From Chelonoidis abingdonii (Eukaryota; Chordata; Testudines; Testudinidae): DNA of 64,000 bases. Numbering within the stretch: the first letter of the stretch is position 1; each line of letters starts with the position of its first letter. Location of the stretch: contig NC_133771.1 of NCBI RefSeq assembly GCF_003597395.2, positions 135,467,170-135,531,169 of the forward strand, written 5' to 3'. The position numbers and the translations under genes are program-made. The notes under the pieces are model-generated. The model was not told where the DNA came from. It worked only from the letters and a program-made list of their open reading frames with translations, and did not search any database. Of the stretch, positions 49,401-61,400 are shown piece by piece.

Positions 49401-52400
49401 AGAACATGTTCAATGTTGTGCAATGTGGCCACAACCACTGACATCAGAAAAGGAGACTACTCTTCCACAACAAGAGTGAAAGAACCATAGCTTAAAGGGG
49501 AAACAAAGTCAGCTATTAGCCTCCAGATGCAAAGGCATCTCTCATTACATAATGAAGAAATCTCCCTAATTTGATCCATAAAGAGTCAGCCACTGTGTAA
49601 GCAACTGCTACACAGATCACCCCTGGGACTAACAAAGAATCACAGGTGTGGCAATCAGCAGCTAAAAGGAACTGAAGCAGAACAACCTGAAGTAGTAGTT
49701 TAAGGACACTTCTGCCCATCTGCCTGGATCTTCAGGGAGGCCAGCTAGGCTGAGGAAATGTTACTGTTCAGCCCCAGAAACGAGAGATCACAATATGGGA
49801 ATGTGCTCAAGTATTTGAGAAATAAAATCCCTTCGTTACTGATTTTGATAAAGAGATGTTGTTCTGCACCTTAAATATTTGTCATCTTTAGCAAGACACC
49901 AGTCACAACATAGCATAAATAGGACTTTACAAGAACAGCTTGCTCTGTCCTAGTAGTAGGGAGAGAAAATGCAGCGCCACTCAGCACCTCACACTGCTCA
50001 ATAGCAGCCCCTTCAACTGAGAAGAGCTTTATTAAGTCTCTCTCAACTAAGAGAATGGTGGCCATAACAGAGTCTAAAGGGTAAAGTAGTGTGAGAATGA
50101 ACGATTAAATTGACTCACAATCCAAAGCCACCAGATGAGGAGGAAAAATATTATGCAGTCCAGAGAACAACATGTTAGAGTAGGAGAGATTCCTTACTGC
50201 TCACAATAATGCACATGAGAAGCATACATTACAAATATTTTGTTCTTTAATAGAAAAAAGGTACATATATGTCATCAGGTATTATTGAGATGACTCAGGT
50301 ATTATACATGTTTTTCCCCCAAGAAGACATAGCATGAATGGGCCAGATCTTTCAGAACCATTAACAGTGTTGAAAGCTTTAAGATACTAATTTTAGTACA
50401 GTAATTTTTTAATTCAATCAAAAAAAACAAGGAAAACACCCAGAGCAAGACAGTCAATTAACAGACTCACTGAATATAATTTAATAGGGGTTTACTCAGA
50501 TCCCAGGAGGGAGTGAGTGACCTCCGAAACAATATGGAGGTGTTACCTGTTCCTGGAAAGAATTCCTAATTGGCTGTGAAGAAAAGTGTATAAAACTTGA
50601 AGAGCTAAACCCCCTATATTAATTTTCAATAGAGGAAAAAACTATTTTAAATATGAGAACATGTAGAATAGCACTTCCTAACAACTTGGTATATGATTTA
50701 TGTGTGTGTGCCTGTATTAATGTACATGATTAATTGGCAGTAACAACTGTTTTGAGTGCATATAAATCAGATTAATCTGTGGAAGAGACAGGAAAAACTG
50801 ATTTTAAAGAAGACACACACACACGCTAGAACAATGTGTAGAATCTCAGAATAATAATTAACAGACAATTATAGTGTTTTTTAAAAGCCAAGAAGAGAAA
50901 CATAACTGAAACCTGAGTGATACGCCAATTTAACTTTATATATCCCCAGTGCAAACTGAGAGGAAGTGACACCAGTATGAAGATCAGGAACTTAATTAAA
51001 ACTACTGTAAACTTATTTTCTATATCTATTTGAAAATATGGAATGACCTGATGCCAGATATGCTAATGATGGGGTTTTATTACCATGACAGATGCTGAAA
51101 CTACGTGCAGTATCTCTGGGAGAACACATGTATTAAGTTTACATATCACTGTGGGCCAGGGATTGTATGCATGATTGTGGTCTACCTGACTTGGGAGGGT
51201 TACCACCATAGATCATTCAGGAACTACAGGAGTGGGATGTGATTAAGGTGAATCACTCACACCTCCACAGTAACAGCACCCCCTGACAAAGTTCGTGAAT
51301 TCTGGTTCAAACTGGGTTTCCAGAGACTAGGAAGACAAAGAAAGGCGGGTTTAGTACAGGAAGGCTGAATTTAAATGGACTCCAGGCCTTTTTTCTGTTC
51401 CAGCAACAGATGGGACCTTCTGTCCGAGGGGGCCATAACCCCTGCAGGAGGGTTGGAAAGGACTTTGGCTTACCAGAGTCCCCAAGACTGATGGATGATC
51501 CCTGATAAGCTTTTAGCAAGTGTTTAGGACCTTTTGTTGTTCATGTTTTTTTCTGAAATCCTTTTACTTTAAAAATAACTGGGCTTGCTTATAAAGGGCA
51601 GTGTAATAACTGCTGGCAAAACTCTGTTCACAGCCCTCAGAGAGAAAGAAAAGCACTAGCACGGGCTATTAGGCAGACTGGCTTGCTGGGGATATCACAA
51701 GGCACGGCAGGAAGCTGCGCAGTCTTAAAACTTTCCTGGTCAGAAGAAATTGGGACAAGTGACAACCAGAGACCTAAGACCTGACTGGGAACTCCTGGAG
51801 TAGACCATGAAGGGGTGAATACAGGTTCACTTACCCTGAAACTATTACAAATAGCTTAGCATGATGCCCCAGACAGAGCTCGAGGCCTTGTTACCACAGC
51901 CAACTAAATTTGCATCTTTGAAGTTGAACCAGCAGTAGTGACAGTGGGAGTGCTAGTGTCGATCAGCTGGTAGAAGGGCCAGTGACCAGCTGATGCCAAG
52001 TATACATTAGTTTTCTGACTATTGCTATTACTAGTTCAGATTATTTTTTTTGTGGCGGGGAAGGGAGAAGTTTCCAGTGTAGAAAAGGTTTACAAACATC
52101 TGGGCAGCTAACAAAGGCTTTGTCCACATTGGCAATTTTAGGGAAGTCTTCCACCACTACATTACCAACAGTGTAGCAGCATTAGTGCTAGAAACAGTGG
52201 GAACAGAAGTGTAGATTAGCCACCAGCACTTTTAACTCCCAAACTGAATAATCCAGGCCAGAGCATGTCTTGACATTGTGGAAAAAACCCTGGCACGGCT
52301 GGTTTACACTAACATTATTTCCACCACTGCCAGTAGAGCTGCTTCAACACTCGTGCAACGGTGGGAACCTTCCACCAGAACTGACAGTACAGATAAGATC

Positions 52401-55400
52401 AGAGAGATCAGATACTTCCTGACCCTGGAGAAAGATGGTGAGATTGAAACAGAATGCATTGTCAAGAGTATAATTTCTGAAATCTGAGATTTTCAACTTG
52501 TTTAACCAATATTCTATAATTAACAGGTCTGGGCTTACCAATTACACTTATTGTAGTCTAACATTAGTTATGACTGTATTTTGCTTCGCTTCTGTTTTGA
52601 TTTTTCTATTGCCCATGCCTAATTTACTTAAGATAACCGAAATTGGATACTGATATTAGGGGATACTATCAAACAACCTAAAGCTGGAAAAAGGAGTTTT
52701 GAAGGTGCTAACTGCACTCAGAGGGACCACGAGGGAAGCTAGGCATGTTCACAGGTAAACAAATTATTTTCCCAAGCCAGTTACTTTTCTTTGGCTCTTA
52801 TCTTACCTCATTTACATATGGTTTTACAAGAACCTGGCCAACTAATGCCTCTGCATCTCGTGTTTTGTCAATTGTTGCATAAGTCCGTAAGCAATGACGT
52901 ACTATCTCAACATTGGACGTTTGAAGGCCTTCCAAGAGCAGCCCTTCCAGAGACTGCTGCAACATAGCTGTTATTCCAGCTATACGCTACAGAAAAGAAG
53001 AAAATAAAAACAGAGCATTGCCCTCTTTACAGGAGTTATGTGCAAGAAGATTTACCAACATCACACGTTTCTAAAATTAAAATGTGTACATTCAGAATTG
53101 TAGTAACGTTAAAATCCAATGGATTAAAATAAGCCTATGGATTATTACTGTATATTTAACTCCATATCATGAAATTACTCAATTTAACAATGTTAAACTA
53201 GAAAAAAATCAACTATTGTCTTTTGTATATTGAAAAATCAATCTGGTAAACAGTCTAGGATCTGATTGACATGGGAGAAATGATAAGTCAACAGTTGTTC
53301 TCCCCAATTACTAACCTACACCTTGTGTCAACACACACAACCCCATTGAATCAATTGCTAGTGGTAAGAATTGTGACATTTACCCCTGGATTTTATGAGA
53401 AAAGCAGTGATTGAGTCTGAAACGTTTCAGGTCAAAGAAATGAGCGCCAATATGACTGCATCCTATTAGCACAAACGAAGCACTGCCATGGTAGACAGCT
53501 GCCAGGGCTAGCAGCTGCTTCAGCCAGCAAACCTCCTTTAAGTTTCCTGGAGGAGGGTCTCCCTCTGGCAATATCTTCTCCACTTAAGCCCCACTCATTC
53601 CCAACACTCTCCCCAGAAATACCCCCTTGGCCATGCCTTTCCAGGAGATTCCCCCAGTAAGTGTACCACTGTACATCTAATGTCTCCCAATATGAAGCTG
53701 ATGATTCAACTGTTGACCCCCAGTCAAGTCCCTTTTATGACTCCTCTCAAAGTATCCTCTTAAAAAATTCTCTCCTTGGAAATGCTCCCAGAATCCATCC
53801 TGAACAGCCTAAGCTGGCAATCCAACTGTAGGTCACCAGCTGCAAATAAATCATTTGAAAACACACAGCTGGGTCACTGGCTGACAGCATTTATAGAGAA
53901 GGCACCCCACAGTTTTGCTACTCTTGAAATATTCCACTAATGTTCCCACCTTTCCCCCTGCACTATTCTCAGCTGGTAGTTCAACTGCCAGCTTCAAGCG
54001 GTGGCCTTGCGAACCACCTGTGGTTCAAACTGCTACATGCAGTCTGTGATACACAATTGCAATGCTGGTGTCAGATGTCAGGGGGCATTAGTTGAGTGGG
54101 GCTGGGCAGAGGGGAGTATCAGACAGAACTGAGGGAATGTCTATAATGCAATATAAGCCCACAGTTGTTAGAACATGAGTTAGCAGATCCTGGGTTTGTT
54201 AACCTAGGGCTTGAGCATCTACGCTCATTTGTAACCCCATTATAGGAATTGTTGAACCCTGGGTCCCAAGCTGGGCTCTACCATGTACATGGCATTATGA
54301 GGGCCTGAGTCCAACCACCCATAACCCAGACTTCCTAATGCCCTCCCAAAATGTGGCCACTCTAGTCCTTTGTGGTGCAGTATGGGAAAACTTGACTGTC
54401 CAATACATCTGACTGTTCAGAAGACAAAAAGTCCACCAGTGGGATACTTTCATAGAACTCCCAGAGTCCAGGGGGACTGCATCTACACTGCAATGAACTA
54501 GAGTTTGAACCCTTGGTCCCAGTTTGACTCAAGTTCATGGGGTCCTGGGTCTGAGCTCTGGGTTAGTGCAACACTGTAATTAAAGACATGTGGCTGGCCC
54601 ATGTCAGCTGACTTGAGCTCATGGGGCTCAGGATATGGGTCTGTTTAATTGTGGTGTACACACTTGAGTTCGGGCTGGAGCCTGAGATGTGGGACCCTGC
54701 AAGGTGAGGTGGGGGTGGGGGTCTCAGAGCTTGGACTGCAGCCTGAACCTGAACATCTATGCTTCAAACAGAGCCACAGTCCAACCCAGCTAGCACAGGC
54801 GAGCTGTGTGTGTCTAATTCAGTAGTGAGCAACCTGCTGCTTGCAGGCTGCACGTGGTCTGTCAGAGTAATCCGCTGGCAGGCCGTAAGACCGTTTCTTT
54901 ATATTGAATGTCCACAGTCATGGCAGCCTGCAGCTCCCAGTGGCTGGGAATGGCGAACCACAGCCACTGGGAGCCGAGGGAAGCTGTGCCTGCAGATGGT
55001 CAATGTAAACAAACTGTCTCACGGCCCATCAGCAGATTACCCTGACAGGCAGCATGTGGTCCACAGGCTGCCCACCACTGGTCTAATTGCAATGTAGACA
55101 TAACCTAAGAGGTAGCTCACTGGCTGAAGAAGCCATCAAAAACAACAGCCACCACACGTGAATCAGTTTAAGGCAGCACTGCTGTGGACACAAAGGCAAA
55201 CCTTTAATCAATTCAGGGTAGCTACTGTGGAAAACACTCAATTGTTTATGCTTCAGTTTGTATAAGATAACCAGAGTTAATAAATCCCCAGAGTACCAAG
55301 GCTAGATTTAGGCTAAGGATAAAATGTTATGCTGACAAACATTTAATATAATTTCTTATTTTCTATTCTTATTCTCAACTGTTCATCTGAAAGATGCTGG

Positions 55401-58400
55401 AAAATAACAGCATGAACACCCACAGAAGATAGCGCTGGTAAAGGAATGTTTTAAACTAGGAACCTGTTTTGCCCAGAGCTAATTTAAACATTATTGTTGA
55501 TGTAATGTCAGTATTTCTGTACCTAATGCATATGTTAGATTTAATGAAGGTTAAGCAGGATAACAGTGGTACTTACTGGTCTCACTTTGTCCAAAAGAGG
55601 CATTCCTTTGCTTTGTACTGCATGAAATTGTAATTGGTTAAATTCTGTGGCAATTCTCTCTAAAATCTGTCCAGTCAAAAGTGGGCTAAAAAAGAATGTG
55701 TGTGTATGTTAGGTTAGAACGTGCAGTTCAATATACAATAAGGCCTCCACAAACAAAATCACTTCCACCTAATGGTCAGATGCACACCGCTCCCCACCCA
55801 ACTCTCAGCTCTAACATGGGGGAGGCAGGGCATGAGGTCAGAGTTACAATGTTTTCCCTGTGAATAATGGTAAGAGGCAGGCATAGTGGGCAATCATGCC
55901 TCAGCAGCCCACAACATTGGTCCCTGCAATGACGGTCCTGTTTGTTGTCATGGGGGAAACCAGTTTTACAGAACTCAACAGCTCTGGAAAGGAACAAATC
56001 TATCTGATGGAGGAAACCCTCTCTTTGCCCATCCCCTGTGGCACAGCAGCATTAATGAGGGCTGTCTCTGAGGAAATAGCCATGTCTTCTTCATCCCAGC
56101 ATGGCTGCACTAAACTTCCCCATTCCCTAAAACTGAACTGTTATTCCTACACTCAGCCTCAGCTTTCACTGTGTTCCCCCTTTACATAGGAGGAGAGGAT
56201 GTGTCCAGGGCTCCTACATCCACTCTCCCGCCTAATCCTCCCATACTGGTCCTATCCCCTAGTCATGCCCCCTTGTGCCACAACTGAAGAGCAGTGGAGC
56301 TGATCTCATGCACCAAGAGGCACGCATAAGACTAGCATTTCCCCTCCCTATGAACTACAGCTAGTTTGCTGGCAAGGTGAGGTATGTGAGGATCACGTCT
56401 GGTACGTCAGCCCCATGGCAGCTGGAGAGAGAAGTCCCATCCATCTTTGCTTAGAGGCAGAGAGAGGGGAACTTGTCCCTGAAGTTGTCTGAGAAGTCCA
56501 AGTACCAGACTGGCTCTTCATGAAGCTCCCCTCCACCACAGATACTACATCGTCAATCCTATATACATCATCATGCTGTTGGCAATTTTCTTTTCAGTTA
56601 TGTGAAAAAGTCAAGGAAACAGGAGAAGTCACTTTTGGTTTTACTCCCAACGGTACCGGAGTAAACGGTACATTTGCCGAAACATGGGAGGGATTTCAGA
56701 GCCAGAGGCATTAAAGATTATTGGCAAATGGATTCTGAAAAAAACACCACCACAAAAAATGTCAAAAATGTACTCTTTAAAAATTGATTAATGAGCATGC
56801 AACAATCTACTTTTACTCAAAAAAACACTCAATTTCAGCGTTTATGAAAATGTTAAGTTCTATATTTAGTTTACTGCCACTTTTGCACAACGATAACTGA
56901 GATTTTAAGAATCCTGTAAAATTTAGAACTATGGCACTATCTTAATTGTGGTCTTGCTGTCATTCCACCATATTTAAAAATCTAAACATGTGTAAGAGTA
57001 TTTGTAAATTCTGGTACAGTACAACCATGAAAAACTGCACTTGTTGATTAGGAATAGATCTTGAATGTTTGCACATTCCTTACCTGTTTGCTTCTAATAA
57101 GGACAATTCTTTAGAGCTTTGGGAGTGTAGAATTTTCTCAATTTTTTCAACTGATTGAATAACTTGAATAAGTCTCAAGACACACATCTGTAAATAAAGC
57201 AATATTTACCATCATGTTCATCTCCAGTTTCAGTCTCCATTTTCTAATTATCATCAACTCTGAGAATGGTACTGGGGCCACTCTTCACATTTTTGGCTGA
57301 AAGTTTCTTAAGAATCTGAATGTGTTTAAGAGAACAAAGAGGACCCAGGAAATTATATACCAGTTCAGCCACACTTTAAGACAAACGTGGACAAATTGGA
57401 AAGTCCACAGGAAAGCAACAAAAATGATAAATGGTTTAGAAAACCTGACTTATGAGGAAGGTTTAAAAACGAGGCATATCTAATCTTGAGAAAAAACGAC
57501 TGAAGGGGGAATGAGAACAGTCTTTAGATATGTTAATGGCTATTATAAAGAGGATCGTGATCAACTGTTTTCCATGTCCACTGAAGGTAGGACAACAACG
57601 GGATTACTCTGCAGCAAGGGAGATTTAGTTTAGATATTAGGAAAAACTTTAACTATAAGGGTAGATAAGATCTGGAATAGGTTTCCAAGGCAGATTGTGG
57701 AATCTCTATCACTGGAGGTTTTAAGAACAGGTTAGAAAACCACCTGTCAGGGATGGCCTAGGCTTATTAGTTCTGCCTCAGTTGAGGGGCTGGCCTTGAT
57801 CACTTTGAGGTCTCTTCCAGCCCTACATTTCTATGATTCTATTTAGGTATAATGGTGTTAAGCATAATAGGAACTACATTACATTTTAGTACATGTTCAA
57901 ATAATTCTTGTTCTTCCACCTCAAAATAAATTAGATTTTTCTTGCATAAGTCAAAAATTAAACTTCTCTCTCTCCAGGTTTATTATACTACATTTAAATT
58001 ATGTGGACGTTTACACACCAAATGGAAATGGTAGTGCAGTCTTTTCTATATAGAGTGACAAGTAGAGTAAGTGTTAATAGTAGGAATGGCTTGACTTAAT
58101 GATAAAAAGAAATCTGGGATTATGATTGATTGACCATCACTCACCTTATAGTACCAGGAGTATCCAAACAATGGATGTCTAACTTTTACATGTATAAAAG
58201 CAGCGCACAGTACGATATGGACGACACAGCCATCTCTCTGAATGTCTTGTTTTAACGGTTTGGGGGGGGGGGGGGGGAATACATAACTAATTAGTGTATT
58301 TTCTTCCCCCAGCTATTTGTCTGTTGTACCTTTTTTCTTCTGATATCCTCTTGTTTAGACATACGTTCATCTACTGCCCGAATTCCTTCACTCACGCACG

Positions 58401-61400
58401 ACTTAAGGCTCTGAGAGAGACATGAATTAATGTGGAAAATTTGGCTTAGTGATATGGAAAAATTTAAGCCCAAGAACACATCAATTTGTGTCAATTAAAA
58501 AAAGAAGGGTTTGGCTGTCCTTAAGAACTGTTCATTTCTATGGGTTTGCAATCATTTTTATATTTTTTAAAAAAACTTCTCTCTTTCCTGTTATGATGTA
58601 AGAGACAAACAATAGGGAAAACTGATTAACTGAGATACAGAGAAAACAAGCTGAAATATACAGTACATGAATTGCTCTCAAATGCATAAAGTAAATAAAA
58701 CTGAAATAGAGGAATAATATTTTCAGTTATATTTAAGAGCGACCATACTGGGTCAGGCCAATGATCCATCTAGCCCAATATTTGGTCTACAACAGTAGCC
58801 AGTACCAGAGCTTCAGGGGGAGCGTACAGAACAGGGCAGCTGGAGTGACCCACCCTGTCTTTCCCTCCCAACATATGGCAATCAGAGGTTTAGGGTCATC
58901 CTGAGCATAGGGGTGCATCCCTAACCATCCTGGCTCATAGCCAGCGATGGACCTATTCTCCGTGAACTTATCTAGTTCTTTTTTTAACCCAGTTATACTT
59001 TTGGCCAATATCCCATGGAAAAGGGTTCCACAGGCTAATTGTGTGACGTGTGAAAATAGAATTCCTTTTGTTTGTATTTAATCTGCTGCCTGTTAATTTC
59101 ATTGAATGACCTCTGCAGGAAAGGGTAAATAACACTTCTCTATTCACTTTTGCCATGCCAGTCATGATTTTACAGATCTATCAGATCCCTCCCTTAGTGG
59201 TCTCATCTCTAAACAGAACAACCCTACTCTTTTTAGTCTCTGTTCACATGGAAGCCATCCCATATCCTTGATCACCTCTGTTGCCCTTCTCTGAACCTTT
59301 TCCAGTTCCATTACATCTTTTCTGAGATGGGGCAACCAGAACTCAAGATGTGGGTGCACCATGGATTTATATAGTGATACGATATTTTCTGTCTTATTTT
59401 CTATCCCTTTCCTAATAGTTCCTAACATTCTGCTGGCCTTTTTGACTGCTACTGGGCACTGAGTGGAAGTTTCCAGAGAACTATCCATGGTGACTCCAAG
59501 ATCTTTCTTGAGTGGTAGCAGCTAATGTAGACCCCATCATTATACATGTGTAGCTGGGATTATTGTTTCCGACGTGCATTATTTTGCACTTAACACGAAA
59601 TTCAACCACCATTCTGTTGCCTAGTTTTGAGAGATTCCTTTGTACCTCATGAAGTTAGCTTTGGACTTAACTATCTTGGGTAATTTTTTAACATCTGCAA
59701 ATTTTGCCACTTCACTGTTTGCTCCCGTTTTCAGACCATTAATGAATACGTTGAAGAGCACAGGTCCCAATAAAGATCTTTGGGGGACCCCATTGCTTAC
59801 CTCTCTTAAATTTACCTAAGTATTACTTGAAACAAACAGTACGTTTTCAGACAGAAGTGTGATTTTTTTTAAGTTGACTGTGTCCCTTTAACTTATGCTT
59901 TATTTATGTGGATTTAAACATTTTTCCACCATGGAGGAAAGATAAAATACTAGCACATGGACATTTTCCCCCTCAAAAAGATGAGGTTATAAGTCAAATT
60001 TTCAACAAAAATCCTCTAGGAACAGCTGTGAAGATTTTTAACAATATATTTCAGCTGCTAAATGCAAGTCATGCTAGGTGAACTACTGTAACAAAGGTCT
60101 CAAAGGAAAAGGGAAGGAAAGATGTCTTTGTGGATAACGTATACAACTGGGAGGGAGGAGATATACCCACTATTCCTGGTTCTGCTGTAGACATCCTTAA
60201 TCACTCTGTGCCTCAATTTCATGTGTAGAATAGTGCTAATTCTTCACTACACAGTGGTTTCATGAAGCTTATTCATTTATGTCCTTAAATCACTTGAGGT
60301 CCTTGGATGGACGGCATTACAGAAAATGAAAAACTACTTCTGCTACGACAGAATTCTTATATCACACTGTCCTCTAAAACAATGAGCAGGAAATGTCGTC
60401 TTACATTTCTCATTTTCAAAGACAAGACTCTGATAAACAATTATCAACTCGAGGAATTTAAAAGGCAATTAATTTTCATAAGATAGTATGAGATGTAAGT
60501 TTACCGAACTATTTTGAGGTATATACGGATTATTTCAAACATACCATGACCTCTTCTCGTAACTGTCCCAATGGCACTGAAAGCTGATTGAGGGCCTTAT
60601 CCATGCCAACCTACAGAAATAATAAAAACATACAGTTGGGAAACTATTTGATTATAATAATGTTTGTTTCACTTAACATGTGAATTCATTATTGACTGTA
60701 TCCATTAGATACAGCACTGTTTTATAGACCTATACAATCCTCACAAAAAAGTCATCTCATCTTGGTTCATATTTATTAGTGATGTGCCAGTATGCTCATT
60801 TAATACTACAAGGAAGGCACACAGAAATCAGCATTACTATTTGTCTCAGTGAAGAGACAAGAAGAAAAATGAAAAAATATGCAAACTATATATTTGTACT
60901 ATGCATCCCAATGCGCCCCATACAGAAATGCAATGAGACATTTCCATTTGAAAAATGAATTGTGGTACTTGGTCAACTGGATTGAACAATACTGACTTGT
61001 TACATAGTGTGCATACTTAAAAGTATGGCCATTTCTGAAGGATTCTTATGGGAATCTTAGATCTGTGTCACTCCATTTTAATAATTCAGATATCTGGAGC
61101 TTTACATGTATTAAAGGCTTTTCACATTTTAAGGGGCTTGGGGAATTCTCAACAATTATTTACTGCCTTCATACTAAATTCATGATCTTTGAAAAAAATC
61201 ACAATTATTGCATTTCATCTTACTGCAGACAAAGCAGTTATATAGAAAGTACAGGTACAGCGCATAAGTGTTTTCCAGTCTCTCTCAGTTTGAGGGACAA
61301 GAATTCAAGGCCTCTTTACCTAACATGCTAGGAAAGAAAGACATTCACTATTTTGTGTTGTAATTAAAAATCACACTAAAACACTCTCACGCACATCATT

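Larger units (their letters stand above)
47979..52806 (-). other. COG2 intron 7
   Basis: 4.8 kb. It holds a poly-A run, a CR1/L3-like fragment and, at about 51120-51860, repeat-like sequence reminiscent of an LTR ('taaaaataactgggcttgcttataaag') without identifiable ends. 52120-52390 may be a degraded MITE ('tttgtccacattggcaatttt'). Confidence 0.5.
52987..55576 (-). other. COG2 intron 6
   Basis: It contains the nested MITE/hAT at 54474-55105 and a related degraded MITE at about 54131-54390. 53200-54100 shows nothing assignable. Confidence 0.5.

Noticed and set aside
55776..56189. Frames of 61-97 residues in COG2 intron 5
   Set aside because: No recognised motif, overlapping on both strands, no splice context; probably chance frames in GC-richer intron or an old element.
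59162..59488. 108-residue frame as a host gene
   Set aside because: It matches the C-terminal part of CR1 reverse transcriptase and lies in a CR1 fragment.
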